The notes: generated by a model not told the origin, from the sequence alone. Counted from the stretch's first letter, positions 26,513-35,790 are shown. The stretch: 64,000 nt of DNA from CAXBCP01 sp963974055 (GCA_963974055.1 CAXBCP010000009.1:1-64000), one strand, 5' to 3'. A program made the numbers and translations.

Positions 26513-27756
26513 GCCGCCGGCGCCGATCGGTTGCCGGGACGGCTGAGAGGCCGGACAAGCACGACATACGCAATCGCCGCGCAGACCGTGCACACGCAGA
26601 TTATGACCGCCATCGGAACGGGCGTGCCGTCATTGAGCAGACCGATCAGCGCGGTTGCAAGCGCGGCGGCCAGAAACTGGATGAATCCGAGCAGCGAGGA
26701 CGCGGCGCCTGCCATATGCGCAAAGGGCGACATCGCGCCAGCGGTGGTTCCGGGGGTGATAAACGCTAGCGATGTCAGGACGAGCACGACCGGCCCCATC
26801 AGAGTGTAAACGTTAATGTTGCCCGACAGGACGAAGACAAGCATTCCGATTCCTGCGGTAGCGGCGATGACGACACCGACCCGGATCATCCGGTCCATGC
26901 CGATCCCCTGGGCGATCCGCGCGACCGCGATCTGGGTCGTCATGTAGAAGATCATCGGAACGGCCATCGCAATACCGAATTCAACCGGACTCAGGCCGAG
27001 ATACTGGATCAGCCCGACCGGCGCGCCGGCAAAATACGCCATCAGTGCGCCGTACATAAAACACGCGCAAACCGCATAGGACCGGAACGCCCGATCACGC
27101 AATATCGCCCTGTAGTTGCGCAACAGAACCGCCGGGCGCACGGCATCCGGGCTTCGCGCCGTGTTGCTCTCGGCAAGGCCGAATACCACTGCCAGGGCCG
27201 AAAACAGCCCGAAAGCCGCCATCACCCAGAACACCGCCCGCCATCCGTATTCCTGGGTCACCCAGCCGGAAATTCCCGGCGCGACGGTCGGCATGATGCC
27301 ATGAATTCCCATCATCAACGCGAACAGCCGGGCGCCGGCCTCCCGGTCGAACAGGTCGCGGATGACCGCGCGGGCGACGATGACACCGGAACAGGCAAAC
27401 AAACCCTGCAGAAACCGAAGGGCGATCAAAGCCTCTATGCTGTCGACCAACGCGCAGGCGACCGCGGTTGCGGCGTATAGCAGGATGCCGCCGATAATCA
27501 CGGGCTTGCGGCCGACCCGGTCCGAAAGCGGTCCATGGACAAGCTGGCCGAAGGCAATCCCGAGCACAACGGCGCTCAGGCTGTATTGTACCGACGCCGT
27601 GCTGGTCGTGAAATATTCCGCCACCGCCGGCACAAGCGGCACAGAACCGTCCACCGAAAGCGGCAGAAGCATAGGCAGAAGGCCAAGCAATCCGGCCAGA
27701 AATGCATAACGGCCCCGGGACATCTGTCCCGACGGGCCGGGCGGGTGCGCCGGCAT
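26509..27756 (-). CDS. MFS transporter, Bcr/CflA-type (first of tandem pair)
   Basis: A 415-residue, twelve-helix exporter, similar to the adjacent protein in VDGSVPLVPAVAEYF, GQLVHGPLSDRVGRKP and ARAVIRDLFDREAGARL, so the pair arose by tandem duplication. It carries a 12-residue hydrophilic N-terminal extension before the first helix; a later ATG at MSRGRYAFLAG is an alternative start. A MarR-type regulator gene lies 51 bases upstream on the same strand and probably controls both transporters. Confidence 0.87.
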   Translation of the reverse strand: MPAHPPGPSGQMSRGRYAFLAGLLGLLPMLLPLSVDGSVPLVPAVAEYFTTSTASVQYSLSAVVLGIAFGQLVHGPLSDRVGRKPVIIGGILLYAATAVACALVDSIEALIALRFLQGLFACSGVIVARAVIRDLFDREAGARLFALMMGIHGIMPTVAPGISGWVTQEYGWRAVFWVMAAFGLFSALAVVFGLAESNTARSPDAVRPAVLLRNYRAILRDRAFRSYAVCACFMYGALMAYFAGAPVGLIQYLGLSPVEFGIAMAVPMIFYMTTQIAVARIAQGIGMDRMIRVGVVIAATAGIGMLVFVLSGNINVYTLMGPVVLVLTSLAFITPGTTAGAMSPFAHMAGAASSLLGFIQFLAAALATALIGLLNDGTPVPMAVIICVCTVCAAIAYVVLVRPLSRPGNRSAPAA

Positions 27757-27807
27757 CTAGATTCCCGTATCCGGTGTTTTTCGGCGCAACACGGACGTCA
27801 CCGAAAA

Positions 27808-28251
27808 TTATCTCCCGGTGACATTGTTGCGGATACGGCGAATCATGTCTTTGAATGCCGCCTGTTCGCGATCCGAAAGCCCCGAAAGAACCTGGCGATT
27901 GACCGTTTCGACTTCGGGGATGACCGCGCGGTATATCTTGCGGCCTTCCGGTGTCAGGAAAACGTTGATCTTGCGCGCATCGTTCTTGTTGCCCTCGCGG
28001 CGGACAAGGCCTTTATCTTCGAGCTTGTTCAGCGCTGCGACCGTCGTCGGGCCCTTCATGCGCACTTTCTCGGACAGTTCGCGTTGCGTCAGCCCGTCCC
28101 CGTCCCACAAGGCGCGCAGGAACGGCCAAAGGCCGAGCGTCACGCCATGAAGGGCGATCCGGTCCGAAAACTCCCTGCTCATTGCGCGGTTGGCGTCCCA
28201 TAACAGAAACCCTACCGTGTCTTCCGGATCGAAATAGTCGTCTTTGTCCAT
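27808..28251 (-). CDS. MarR family transcriptional regulator
   Basis: A 147-residue winged-helix regulator. The MarR helix-turn-helix is seen in LTQRELSEKVRMKGPTTVAA followed by LNKLEDKGLVRRE and the wing NDARKINVFLTPEG. MarR proteins are dimers that repress adjacent efflux or catabolic genes until a phenolic or other small ligand binds. It is first in a unit with two MFS exporters and diverges from an alpha/beta hydrolase at 28515. The 263-base gap (28252-28514) should hold its operator; I see a TTGACA at 28298 facing the hydrolase but no convincing palindrome. Confidence 0.9.
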   Translation of the reverse strand: MDKDDYFDPEDTVGFLLWDANRAMSREFSDRIALHGVTLGLWPFLRALWDGDGLTQRELSEKVRMKGPTTVAALNKLEDKGLVRREGNKNDARKINVFLTPEGRKIYRAVIPEVETVNRQVLSGLSDREQAAFKDMIRRIRNNVTGR

Positions 28252-28514
28252 GGGCGGGATTTACACGCGGTGATGGTTCAGGGCAAGCGGCGTCCGCTTG
28301 ACAGGGCTCCCCCGCCGCAGGACACTTATTTGGAGGTTCGACAATAGCATAGAGCGGCGGACGGCGTGGCCTGAAAATAGGCGACCGGCCCCGATATTTG
28401 CTGCGCCTGCCCACCACGACGCCAATGGGGAAGCCCTCGCGCTGGGGAGCCGGACGGCATCAGGCGGCAGCGACGGACCAGACGAACGAACGCGTTTACG
28501 GGAGAATACTGAGA

Positions 28515-29300
28515 ATGGCCGACTGTACTGAATCCAAGATCGATATCCGTGGCTGCAAAGTTAACCTGCGCCGCGGCGGCAGCGGCGAGCCCGCCCTGTT
28601 CCTGCATGGCGCCAGCGGCGTGGCCGGCTGGATTCCGGCGTTCCAGTCCCTGTCCGACACATACGATCTGATGGTGCCCGATCACCCGACCTACGGATTG
28701 TCGGACGAACCCGACTGGCTCGACAGCATGGACGACCTTGCCATGTTCTATCTCGATTTTCTCGACCAGATGGACCTGAACGGCGTGCATCTGATCGGGA
28801 ACTCGCTCGGCGGCTGGCTGGCGATGGAAATCGCCGTGCGGTCCTGTACGCGAATCAAAAGTCTCACCCTGGTGGGCGCCGCCGGCATCCGTATCAAGGG
28901 CAAGCCGATCGCCGACATCTTCATGATGGATCCCGACGACCTGGTGCGCGAAATCTTCGTCGACCAGACCTATGCCGACAATATCCTCAACATGGAACTG
29001 ACCGAAGAACAGACCGATATCCAGATCCGCAACCGGGTCGCCACCGCCCGGCTCGGCTGGCAGCCCAGACTGTTCAACCCCAACCTGCGCAAGTGGTTGC
29101 ACAGGATCACCGTGCCGACCCACGTCATCTGGGGAGATACCGACAAGATCGTCGATCCGGTCTATGCGGCGGAATTCGGCAAGGTCATCGCAGGGTCGCA
29201 GGTCACCATGATCGACAAGGCAGGCCACCTGCCCCATATCGAACAGGCCGGACCGTTCGTATCGGCGGTCAACGATTTCATCCGGTCCAGGGCCGCCTGA
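28515..29300 (+). CDS. Alpha/beta hydrolase (MhpC/BphD-like)
   Basis: A 261-residue hydrolase with LFLHGASGVAGW (oxyanion region), nucleophile Ser97 in IGNSLGGW, Asp in WGDTDKIVDP and His in KAGHLPHIEQ. The fold branch is the one that holds meta-cleavage product hydrolases and haloalkane/epoxide hydrolases, and the GNSLGG elbow is typical of C-C hydrolases, but the substrate is not set. GGGAGAA precedes ATG 28515. The longer frame from 28398 has no family match. It diverges from the marR gene, so it may belong to the same regulon. Confidence 0.85.
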   Translation: MADCTESKIDIRGCKVNLRRGGSGEPALFLHGASGVAGWIPAFQSLSDTYDLMVPDHPTYGLSDEPDWLDSMDDLAMFYLDFLDQMDLNGVHLIGNSLGGWLAMEIAVRSCTRIKSLTLVGAAGIRIKGKPIADIFMMDPDDLVREIFVDQTYADNILNMELTEEQTDIQIRNRVATARLGWQPRLFNPNLRKWLHRITVPTHVIWGDTDKIVDPVYAAEFGKVIAGSQVTMIDKAGHLPHIEQAGPFVSAVNDFIRSRAA

Positions 29301-29504
29301 GCGCTGCCCGCCGCAACGCCTTGGCATCGCTTTTTTCCGTCGAAGGGATGAAAAGCGGTCACAGACTGTTTACCGGGTGACGGGATCGCGCCGGACCGGA
29401 ATGACGACCCCCGGGGTATAGTTCCGGCGCCGGCGCATGACCGGCCGGCGAAATGCCGTCAAGGCATGCCGCCGATAAAGCAATTAACACGGAGGGATCC
29501 CCCG

Positions 29505-30149
29505 ATGAACGTCTTGAAAACAATGGCTGCGGCCAGTCTTCTGCTTGTAGTGTACGCGCCCGTTACGGTCGCCCAGGACCACGCGATGAGCTTTTTCGTC
29601 ACCAGTACCGGCATGGGAAATGGCGCCGATCTTGGCGGTCTTGCCGGCGCCGACGCGCATTGCGCGAAACTCGCCGAAGCCGCCGGCTCGACCGGCCGCA
29701 CGTGGCGGGCCTATCTCAGCACCCAGGTCGAAGGCAAACGCGGCATCTCGGCGCGCGACCGGATCGGCCCCGGCCCGTGGCACAACGCCCGCGGCGAACT
29801 GATCGCCAGCGATCTCGACCAGCTCCATATCAATCCGAACATCTTTGCCAGGACGGCGCTGGACGAAAAGGGAAACGGGGTGAAGGGACGCGGCGACAAG
29901 CCCAACGAGCACGACATGCTGACCGGCACCAAGGCGGACGGAACGGCCTATTTCCCGTGGGAAAAGGGCGACCACACCTGCAAGAACTGGACCAGTTCCG
30001 GGGAAGGCCACGCAACGGTCGGACATCATGACCGGCACGGTGGCGGCAATACGTCGTGGAACGCCGCCCATGAATCGCGCAGCTGCAGCCAGAAAGACCT
30101 GATCGCTACCGGGGGCGCGGGCCTCTTCTACTGCTTCGCCGCGAAGTAA
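29505..30149 (+). CDS. Exported endostatin/C-type-lectin-like protein (DUF1554-like)
   Basis: A 214-residue secreted protein with signal peptide (MAAASLLLVVYAPVTVAQ). The mature domain opens MSFFVTSTGMGNGADLGGL and continues AGADAHCAKLAEAAGSTG and TWRAYLST, with a late WNAAHESRSCSQ and FYCFAAK. This is the layout of a bacterial family related to collagen XVIII endostatin and C-type lectin folds, often annotated as lectin; the conserved cysteines would form disulfides. Ligand unknown. GGAGGG precedes the ATG at 29505; the 39-base longer frame is not used. A strong terminator follows. Confidence 0.65.
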   Translation: MNVLKTMAAASLLLVVYAPVTVAQDHAMSFFVTSTGMGNGADLGGLAGADAHCAKLAEAAGSTGRTWRAYLSTQVEGKRGISARDRIGPGPWHNARGELIASDLDQLHINPNIFARTALDEKGNGVKGRGDKPNEHDMLTGTKADGTAYFPWEKGDHTCKNWTSSGEGHATVGHHDRHGGGNTSWNAAHESRSCSQKDLIATGGAGLFYCFAAK

Positions 30150-30184
30150 GACCCCAGACACAGGCCGTTCGCAAACGGCGCTTC

Positions 30185-30215
30185 GGGGAGGGGAAGATTT
30201 CCCCTCCCCTTATTT
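30185..30215 (+). terminator. Rho-independent terminator after the lectin-like gene
   Basis: A perfect eleven-base-pair stem (GGGGAGGGGAA, loop GAT, TTCCCCTCCCC) is followed by TTATTT. It lies 36 bases past the stop codon. Confidence 0.88.
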
Positions 30216-30337
30216 GTCGCCGCGGTATCGGCAGGAACACGTGCGACCACCGTCTTCGGACATATCTTGAAATTTGCGCGCCGCGCGCCGGGCGTCCAGA
30301 ATAAGGTCCCAAGAACAGAAAAATAGCGGAGGTCGGA

Positions 30338-31048
30338 ATGGCAACCTTTGTACTGGTACATGGCGCATGGCACGGCGGATGGTGCTGGCGGCGCGTGACC
30401 GACCTCCTGCAGGCCGGAGGACATACGGTGTTCACCCCGACGCTGACCGGGCTCGGCGACCGCGCCCATCTGGCGAGTCCCGATACCGACCTCGACTGCC
30501 ACATCGAAGATGTGCTTGGTCTGATCGATATGGAAGAGATCGAAGACGCCATCCTGTGCGGCCATTCCTATGGCGGGCAGGTGATTACGCCGGTGCTCGA
30601 CCGCCGCATCGACAAATTCCGCGCCGCCATGTGGCTGGATGCCTTCGTGCCGACGGACGGGCACTCTCTCATGGATGGATGGCCGCCGGAACGCATCCAG
30701 CATATCCGCGAACAGGTCGCGACGTCGGGCGACGGCTGGAAAATTCCGCCGATGCCCCCCGAATATTTCGGCGTGATGGACGAAGACGATGCCGCCTGGG
30801 TCATCCGGCGCTGCGTGCCACAACCGCTGAAAACGTTTTCCCAGCCCGTTCACCTGACCGGCGCCTGGGAATCGGTCCCGAAGAAAATGTATGTCCTTGC
30901 CGAGCTTCACCCGAACAGCAGCTTCGACCGGTTCTCCGTCCCGTTAAGCGAAAAACCGGACTGGGACGTGCGCTCGGTTGCGTCCGGCCATGACGTGATG
31001 GTCGACAAGCCGGAATTGCTGGCAGAACTATTGCTGGAACTGGCGTAA
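30338..31048 (+). CDS. Alpha/beta hydrolase, methyl-esterase/hydroxynitrile-lyase-like
   Basis: A 236-residue hydrolase opening FVLVHGAWHGGWCWRRV, with TPTLTGLGDRAHL, nucleophile Ser77 in CGHSYGGQV and a late His in ASGHDVMVDKPELLAELL. These motifs are those of the plant salicylate methyl esterase/hydroxynitrile lyase branch and its many bacterial esterases. The substrate is unknown. GGAGG stands 8-10 bases before the ATG. The flanking genes are unrelated and the terminator upstream separates it from the lectin-like gene. Confidence 0.85.
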   Translation: MATFVLVHGAWHGGWCWRRVTDLLQAGGHTVFTPTLTGLGDRAHLASPDTDLDCHIEDVLGLIDMEEIEDAILCGHSYGGQVITPVLDRRIDKFRAAMWLDAFVPTDGHSLMDGWPPERIQHIREQVATSGDGWKIPPMPPEYFGVMDEDDAAWVIRRCVPQPLKTFSQPVHLTGAWESVPKKMYVLAELHPNSSFDRFSVPLSEKPDWDVRSVASGHDVMVDKPELLAELLLELA

Positions 31049-31221
31049 CTTTCGCGCCGGGGTCCGGTGCCCTCTCCTTTGCCGATCCCCGGCCTCTGCG
31101 CCGTCGCCGCCGTCGCCAGAACGAAAAACCTGCGCATCGGCCCGATGGGATATTCGGATGGGATATATCTTGCCGCTCTACAATTTCGCTGCGGCCGGTC
31201 GAGAAATTCGCCGCCCCTGTC

Positions 31222-32010
31222 CTAGTTTGACAGTGCCTTGTAATAGGCGGCCCCGAACCCGGCCTGAGCGCGGGCCGCATCGTTGAAGGGTGCTTTCAGC
31301 CCGCCCCTGAAGCGTTCGTTGACCAGGCGCTGCCACGTCGCCACCGGATCGCCGGGGCACGCGGCCTCGAACCATTTCATGCCGATCGCGACGTGGCCGA
31401 TCTCGTCGGCATAGATCACATCGAGGATCGTGGCGGACTCTTCGTCGCCCGCATTCCGGAGGCTTTCGATCATCTTCGGGGTGACGTCAAGGCCGCGCGC
31501 TTCCAGTACCAGCGGCACGATGGCGAGCCGTGCCAGCAGGTCGTCCGCCGTATCCTGCGCCGCCTGCCATAGACCGTCATGGGCCGGCAGGTCGCCATAG
31601 GCGGCGCCGAACGCGGCAAGCCGGTCCGACAGCAGCAGGAAATGCTTGGCCTCCTCGTCGAGTACGGTCAGCCAGTCGTTGTAGAAATCCATCGGCATCC
31701 CGGCATCGGGGAACCGGACCAGAATATCGGCGGCAAGGTCGATGGCGTTGAGTTCGATATGGGCCAGCGCATGCAGCAGCGCGATGCGCCCGGCCTCGGA
31801 TTGCGCCTTGCCGCGGCGCGGCATGTCGCGGGGCCGCAGCAATTCCGGTTTTGCGGGCCGCTTCGGGCGGTCCCGCGGTGCGGCGCGCCCGATATCGGGA
31901 ACGACACCGGCCTGCCAGTCCGCTGCAACGGCCCGGGCGGCGCCGGCCTTGGCCGCCGCGTCGGCGGTGCCGAGGACACCGACGACCCGGTCGGACAGGG
32001 TCTGCGTCAC
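31222..32010 (-). CDS. DUF455 family ferritin-like protein
   Basis: A 262-residue helical protein of the DUF455 ferritin-like family. Typical segments are PSRPKRP-like early basic region (RDRPKRPAKPELL), HALAHIELNAIDLAADI, DEEAKHFLLLSDRL and a late EIGHVAIGMKWFE, which together hold Glu and His residues suited to a di-iron site. Function not established. It begins with a GTG that overlaps the bcp stop as GTGA, so translation is coupled to the peroxiredoxin, which suggests a shared oxidative-stress role (inference). Confidence 0.88.
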   Translation of the reverse strand: MTQTLSDRVVGVLGTADAAAKAGAARAVAADWQAGVVPDIGRAAPRDRPKRPAKPELLRPRDMPRRGKAQSEAGRIALLHALAHIELNAIDLAADILVRFPDAGMPMDFYNDWLTVLDEEAKHFLLLSDRLAAFGAAYGDLPAHDGLWQAAQDTADDLLARLAIVPLVLEARGLDVTPKMIESLRNAGDEESATILDVIYADEIGHVAIGMKWFEAACPGDPVATWQRLVNERFRGGLKAPFNDAARAQAGFGAAYYKALSN

Positions 32011-32474
32011 GCGACAGCCGCCGCCAGCACCTTTTCGACATGGCCTTTAACCCGCAGGTTCCGCCAGACCTCGACAATTTTGCCCTTCTCGTCGATCAGA
32101 AAGGTCGAGCGCACGATCCCCATATAGGTCTTGCCGTAGTTCTTTTTTTCCTGCCACACGCCATAGGCTTCGCAGATCGCGCCGTCTTCGTCGCTGATCA
32201 GGGTGAACGGCAGGTCGTGCTTGGCCTTGAACTTGTCATGGCGTTTCACGCTGTCCTTCGAAACGCCGACGATTTCCACGCCCAGTTTCGCGAAGTCCCC
32301 AATGGCGTCGCGAAACCCCTGCGCTTCCGTCGTGCAGCCGGGCGTGTCGTCCTTCGGGTAAAAATACAGAACGACCTTCCTGCCCTTAAGACTGCTGAGC
32401 GACAGCGTTCCGCCGCCATCCGTAATTCCCTTAAAGGCAGGCGCGGTGTCGCCGGTATCGAGACTCATCTTCAT
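32007..32474 (-). CDS. bcp: Thioredoxin-dependent peroxiredoxin, BCP/PrxQ type
   Basis: A 155-residue peroxiredoxin with the peroxidatic Cys47 in FYPKDDTPGCTTEA, which reduces hydrogen and organic peroxides. In E. coli-type BCP a resolving Cys lies five residues later; here that position is Gln52, so this is not that 2-Cys type. Cys101 (DGAICEAYGV) is the only other cysteine and may or may not resolve. The GTG of the DUF455 gene overlaps the stop. AGGAAACATGAAG context supports the start at 32474; the second ATG two codons on is also possible. Confidence 0.92.
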   Translation of the reverse strand: MKMSLDTGDTAPAFKGITDGGGTLSLSSLKGRKVVLYFYPKDDTPGCTTEAQGFRDAIGDFAKLGVEIVGVSKDSVKRHDKFKAKHDLPFTLISDEDGAICEAYGVWQEKKNYGKTYMGIVRSTFLIDEKGKIVEVWRNLRVKGHVEKVLAAAVA

Positions 32475-32681
32475 GTTTCCTCATAGAATTCGTGGTGGGT
32501 TGTCAGGATAGCCGACTGACGGGCGATAGAAAACGCAGGGGGCGGACAGAAACATCCCGCGGCTCACTGCCAGGGGCGATCAATTGCCGCTGGCCAACCG
32601 AAATGGCCTATGACACATAATACAGGCGTTTTCACCGGTTCCCCCGCCGTTCCACCCGTGGCCAGCCGATAATAATCACCG

Positions 32682-34103
32682 ATGGTTTTCAACTCATACA
32701 CATTCGTTGTTTTTCTGGCCGTCGTAATCGGATTCCATTACTCGCCGTTCTCGTGGCGGGCGAAGAAGGTAATGCTCATCGTTGCGAGCTATCTTTTCTA
32801 TGCGGCCTGGAACCCGCCCTTCGTTCTTATTCTGGTTTTTTCAACGATCGTCGACTGGAATCTGGCACAGCGAATATTCCACGCGACATCGGAATCGCGC
32901 CGAAAATTCTATCTGATCTGCAGTCTGTCCGTGAATCTCGGGGTACTTGGATTTTTCAAATATGGCGGGTTTCTGCTCGATAATTTCGAGAAAACCCTCC
33001 ACCAGGCAGGCGTGAATTACCAGGCGCCGGCGATGGACATCATCCTGCCTGTCGGTATCTCGTTCTATACGTTCCAGACCCTGTCCTACAGCATCGACGT
33101 CTACAGACGCCGCCTGGACCCGTGGCATTCGTTCACCGATTACGCGCTGTTTGTGACCTTCTTCCCGCAGCTGGTCGCGGGACCCATCGTCCGCGCCCGC
33201 GATTTTCTGTATCAGACGATTGAGCCGAAGGTCGCGAGCATGAAGCACATGTCCTGGGGGTTCTCGCTGATCGTGCTCGGCCTATTCCAGAAGATCGTTC
33301 TCGCCGACGGTCTTTTCGCCCCGGTTGTCGAGAAAGTATACGACAGCACGCAGGTCGTCTCGCCGCTTGCAGCGTCCATCGGCACGATAGCGTTCGCCGG
33401 ACAGATATTCTGCGATTTCGCCGGCTATTCCACGGTCGCCATCGGCGTCGCCATGTGTCTCGGCTTCGCGTTTCCGGACAATTTCAGGTTTCCCTACGCG
33501 GCAATCGGATTCTCCGATTTCTGGCAGCGCTGGCACATATCCCTGTCGAGCTGGCTGCGCGATTACCTCTATATCGGCCTCGGCGGGAACCGGCATGGCA
33601 CAGTCAGGACATACCGCAACCTGATGCTGACAATGCTGCTGGGCGGATTATGGCATGGTGCCAGCTGGAACTTTGTCGTCTGGGGGGGCCTGCATGGGCT
33701 CTATCTCGTCCTCGAGAGAGCGGCGGTCGCGCTTGTCGGGGCATGGCCCGGCTGGAAGACGTTTGCCGGGCAGATATTCCTGTCCTTCGTCACGTTTTTC
33801 CTGGTCTGCCTCGCCTGGGTTTTCTTCCGGGCGCCGAGTTTCGACAAGGCCTTCGAGATCGTCGCGGCGGGGTTCTTTCTGAATCCGGTGCGCGAAGTCT
33901 ATGTATCTCTGGCGGATTCACTGACCGTTCTGGCGCTCATGGCCGCCCTGATGATCGCCCACAGACTGTTACGAAATACGACGCTTGAGGACGCCGCATC
34001 CCGTATCCCCGCTTCCATCAGAGGCATCGTTCTCGGCATCATGCTGACACTGATCGCCCTTTCACCGGGAGAAGACCGTGCCTTCATCTATTTTCAGTTT
34101 TGA
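32682..34103 (+). CDS. MBOAT family O-acyltransferase (AlgI-like)
   Basis: A 473-residue polytopic protein of the membrane-bound O-acyltransferase family. Family traits are the early FNSYTFVVFLAVVIGFHY, ISFYTFQTLSYSIDVYRR, the LVAGPIVRARDF segment and LGGLWHGASWNFVVWGGLHG, which holds the catalytic His (about residue 324) and a second His (about 337). AlgI-like members move acetyl groups from the cytoplasm onto exported polysaccharides or other envelope targets. The overlapping downstream gene encodes a single-span SGNH-like protein, the usual partner. No polysaccharide synthase gene is adjacent, so the acceptor is unknown. Confidence 0.9.
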   Translation: MVFNSYTFVVFLAVVIGFHYSPFSWRAKKVMLIVASYLFYAAWNPPFVLILVFSTIVDWNLAQRIFHATSESRRKFYLICSLSVNLGVLGFFKYGGFLLDNFEKTLHQAGVNYQAPAMDIILPVGISFYTFQTLSYSIDVYRRRLDPWHSFTDYALFVTFFPQLVAGPIVRARDFLYQTIEPKVASMKHMSWGFSLIVLGLFQKIVLADGLFAPVVEKVYDSTQVVSPLAASIGTIAFAGQIFCDFAGYSTVAIGVAMCLGFAFPDNFRFPYAAIGFSDFWQRWHISLSSWLRDYLYIGLGGNRHGTVRTYRNLMLTMLLGGLWHGASWNFVVWGGLHGLYLVLERAAVALVGAWPGWKTFAGQIFLSFVTFFLVCLAWVFFRAPSFDKAFEIVAAGFFLNPVREVYVSLADSLTVLALMAALMIAHRLLRNTTLEDAASRIPASIRGIVLGIMLTLIALSPGEDRAFIYFQF

Positions 34104-35094
34104 ACGCGCGCCCGACGGGCATGCCGGCAGAACCCTGCTTTGCGCGGTCGCGGTCGCTGCCGTCCTGCTGGTCGGGGTCGAATCATTCCTGCGGAGCGAG
34201 GGCGGAGCCCCCAGCGTTCCCCTGTCCAAGAGCCTGATGACGGCCAATCTCGACGGCGGCCTTTCCAACCCGGATCCGCGCACGACGCTGATACTGGGTG
34301 CGTCCCGCATCCGCACCGGATTTTCGTCCCGGGTTTTTGCCGAACATACCCGGCAGGCGCCGCTCTACTATTTAGCCACCGCGGGCGAATCACCGCTCGC
34401 AATGCTCGTTTTCCTCGCCGAGAAGACGAAATTTTCAGGAAAACTAATCGTCTCCATGAACGCAAATTCGCTTTCGGGCGCGTCCATGAACGAACAACAA
34501 TATATTGTCCGGTATTTCGAGGATGAATGGAACTGGAACAACCGGATGAACCACATCATCGGAGCCCGTGTTTCATCCAGCGTCGTGATCCGCCAGGAAA
34601 ACTACGCGATCTCCAACGTCCTGCGATCCGTGATAGACCTGAATAAGACTCCACCCATCCCATATTGGCGCCGCAATTCCCCCAGCGGAGAGACGTTCTA
34701 CGATTTTTCCCTTATCGACGACGGGTCGGTCCTCGTGCCGCCTGCCCTATCGACGGGCGCTGCTGAGCCCGCCGACACCGCCTGGGAGCAAAACCTCGCG
34801 CACTTTAACAAAGCGGTCTCGCGGCTGACGGCCAGGGGCGCACAAATCGCGCTGGTCCGTTTTCCGACGTCGGGCAACTGGTGGCTGAACGATCAGCGCC
34901 AATGGCCGAGAGACAGCTTCTGGGACCGCATCGCGGTATCGACCGGAGCGATCAAGATACATTTCCGTGACGTCCCGTCCATGACGCGGTTTACTCTGCC
35001 CGACTCGTCGCACCTCGACCGCCGCGACAGGGATGCCTTTACGCGAATCCTTCTGAACGAGCTCGACGCGGCGGGGATGACCTGGCGCAAATAG
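34078..35094 (+). CDS. Membrane-anchored SGNH-like protein, partner of the MBOAT acyltransferase
   Basis: A 338-residue protein with one N-terminal membrane span (TLLCAVAVAAVLLVGVESFL) and an extracytoplasmic domain. Block I of the SGNH hydrolase fold appears as LILGASRIRTGF, and block V as LPDSSHLDRRDRDAF with Asp and His. This is the pattern of periplasmic acetyltransferases that complete O-acetylation with an MBOAT partner. It begins with a GTG preceded by GGGAGAA and overlaps the MBOAT gene by 26 bases, which strongly supports joint function. Overall similarity to AlgJ/AlgX is low, so its name is left open. Confidence 0.75.
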   Translation: MPSSIFSFERAPDGHAGRTLLCAVAVAAVLLVGVESFLRSEGGAPSVPLSKSLMTANLDGGLSNPDPRTTLILGASRIRTGFSSRVFAEHTRQAPLYYLATAGESPLAMLVFLAEKTKFSGKLIVSMNANSLSGASMNEQQYIVRYFEDEWNWNNRMNHIIGARVSSSVVIRQENYAISNVLRSVIDLNKTPPIPYWRRNSPSGETFYDFSLIDDGSVLVPPALSTGAAEPADTAWEQNLAHFNKAVSRLTARGAQIALVRFPTSGNWWLNDQRQWPRDSFWDRIAVSTGAIKIHFRDVPSMTRFTLPDSSHLDRRDRDAFTRILLNELDAAGMTWRK

Positions 35095-35106
35095 GCCGCT
35101 TCCGCG

Positions 35107-35790
35107 CTACTTCAGCGTATTGAACCGCTCGAGCACAGCCTGGCGCGATGTCGCCGCGACACCTGCGTGATACCCGTCCTTGTAGGTCATGGAAAAATTG
35201 TGTCCTGCACCGTCATGCACGACAATGTCGGCGTTTTCGTGGCCGGCATAGGCGGCGCGGATTTTGTCCACCGCGTCCATCGGCACGACCGGATCGGCGG
35301 CCCCGAAATGAAAGCTGACCGGGCAGGATTTCGGCGGCATCTGGTTCAGATGCTCTTCGATCATCGTGCCGTGGAACGCGCCGGCAGCGTCGGCGCCGAA
35401 CCGCGCCGCCGCGACATGGGCGTAGCGTCCGCCGAAGCAAAAGCCCAGAACGGCGACCTTGCCGTTGCAGCGCGGGTTGGCGCGCAGGTCTTTCATCAGG
35501 TCTTCGACATCCTTGAACCCCTGGTCGACGTCAAACGCATTATAGCGCCCGAACGCCTTTTCCATGTCGGCGGTGGGGCCCGGCATCACGCGCCAGAAAA
35601 TATCCGGCACCGAGACGACGAACCCGTCCGCCGCCCAGGCATCGGCGAGCTCCTTCATTTCATCGTCGATCCCGAAGATCGCGGTGATCAGAAGTATCCC
35701 CGGCGCGCTGCCGGCGCCTTCCGGCTCGCTGAGGTATCCGGTGAAGGTCTCGTTGTCGCGGGTCGTATAGGTGATATCCCTGCCTGGCAT
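35107..35790 (-). CDS. Dienelactone hydrolase family protein
   Basis: A 227-residue alpha/beta hydrolase with a cysteine nucleophile. The triad is Cys118 in LGFCFGGRY, Asp166 in GAADPVVP and His197 in GAGHNFS, as in dienelactone hydrolases of chloroaromatic degradation; most genomic members have other, unknown substrates. I used the ATG at 35790 with GGAG just upstream, giving MPGRDITYTT; the longer frame adds ten hydrophilic residues. It lies 26 bases downstream of the glnE stop on the same strand and may be read through from it. It is convergent with the SGNH-like gene. Confidence 0.88.
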   Translation of the reverse strand: MPGRDITYTTRDNETFTGYLSEPEGAGSAPGILLITAIFGIDDEMKELADAWAADGFVVSVPDIFWRVMPGPTADMEKAFGRYNAFDVDQGFKDVEDLMKDLRANPRCNGKVAVLGFCFGGRYAHVAAARFGADAAGAFHGTMIEEHLNQMPPKSCPVSFHFGAADPVVPMDAVDKIRAAYAGHENADIVVHDGAGHNFSMTYKDGYHAGVAATSRQAVLERFNTLK

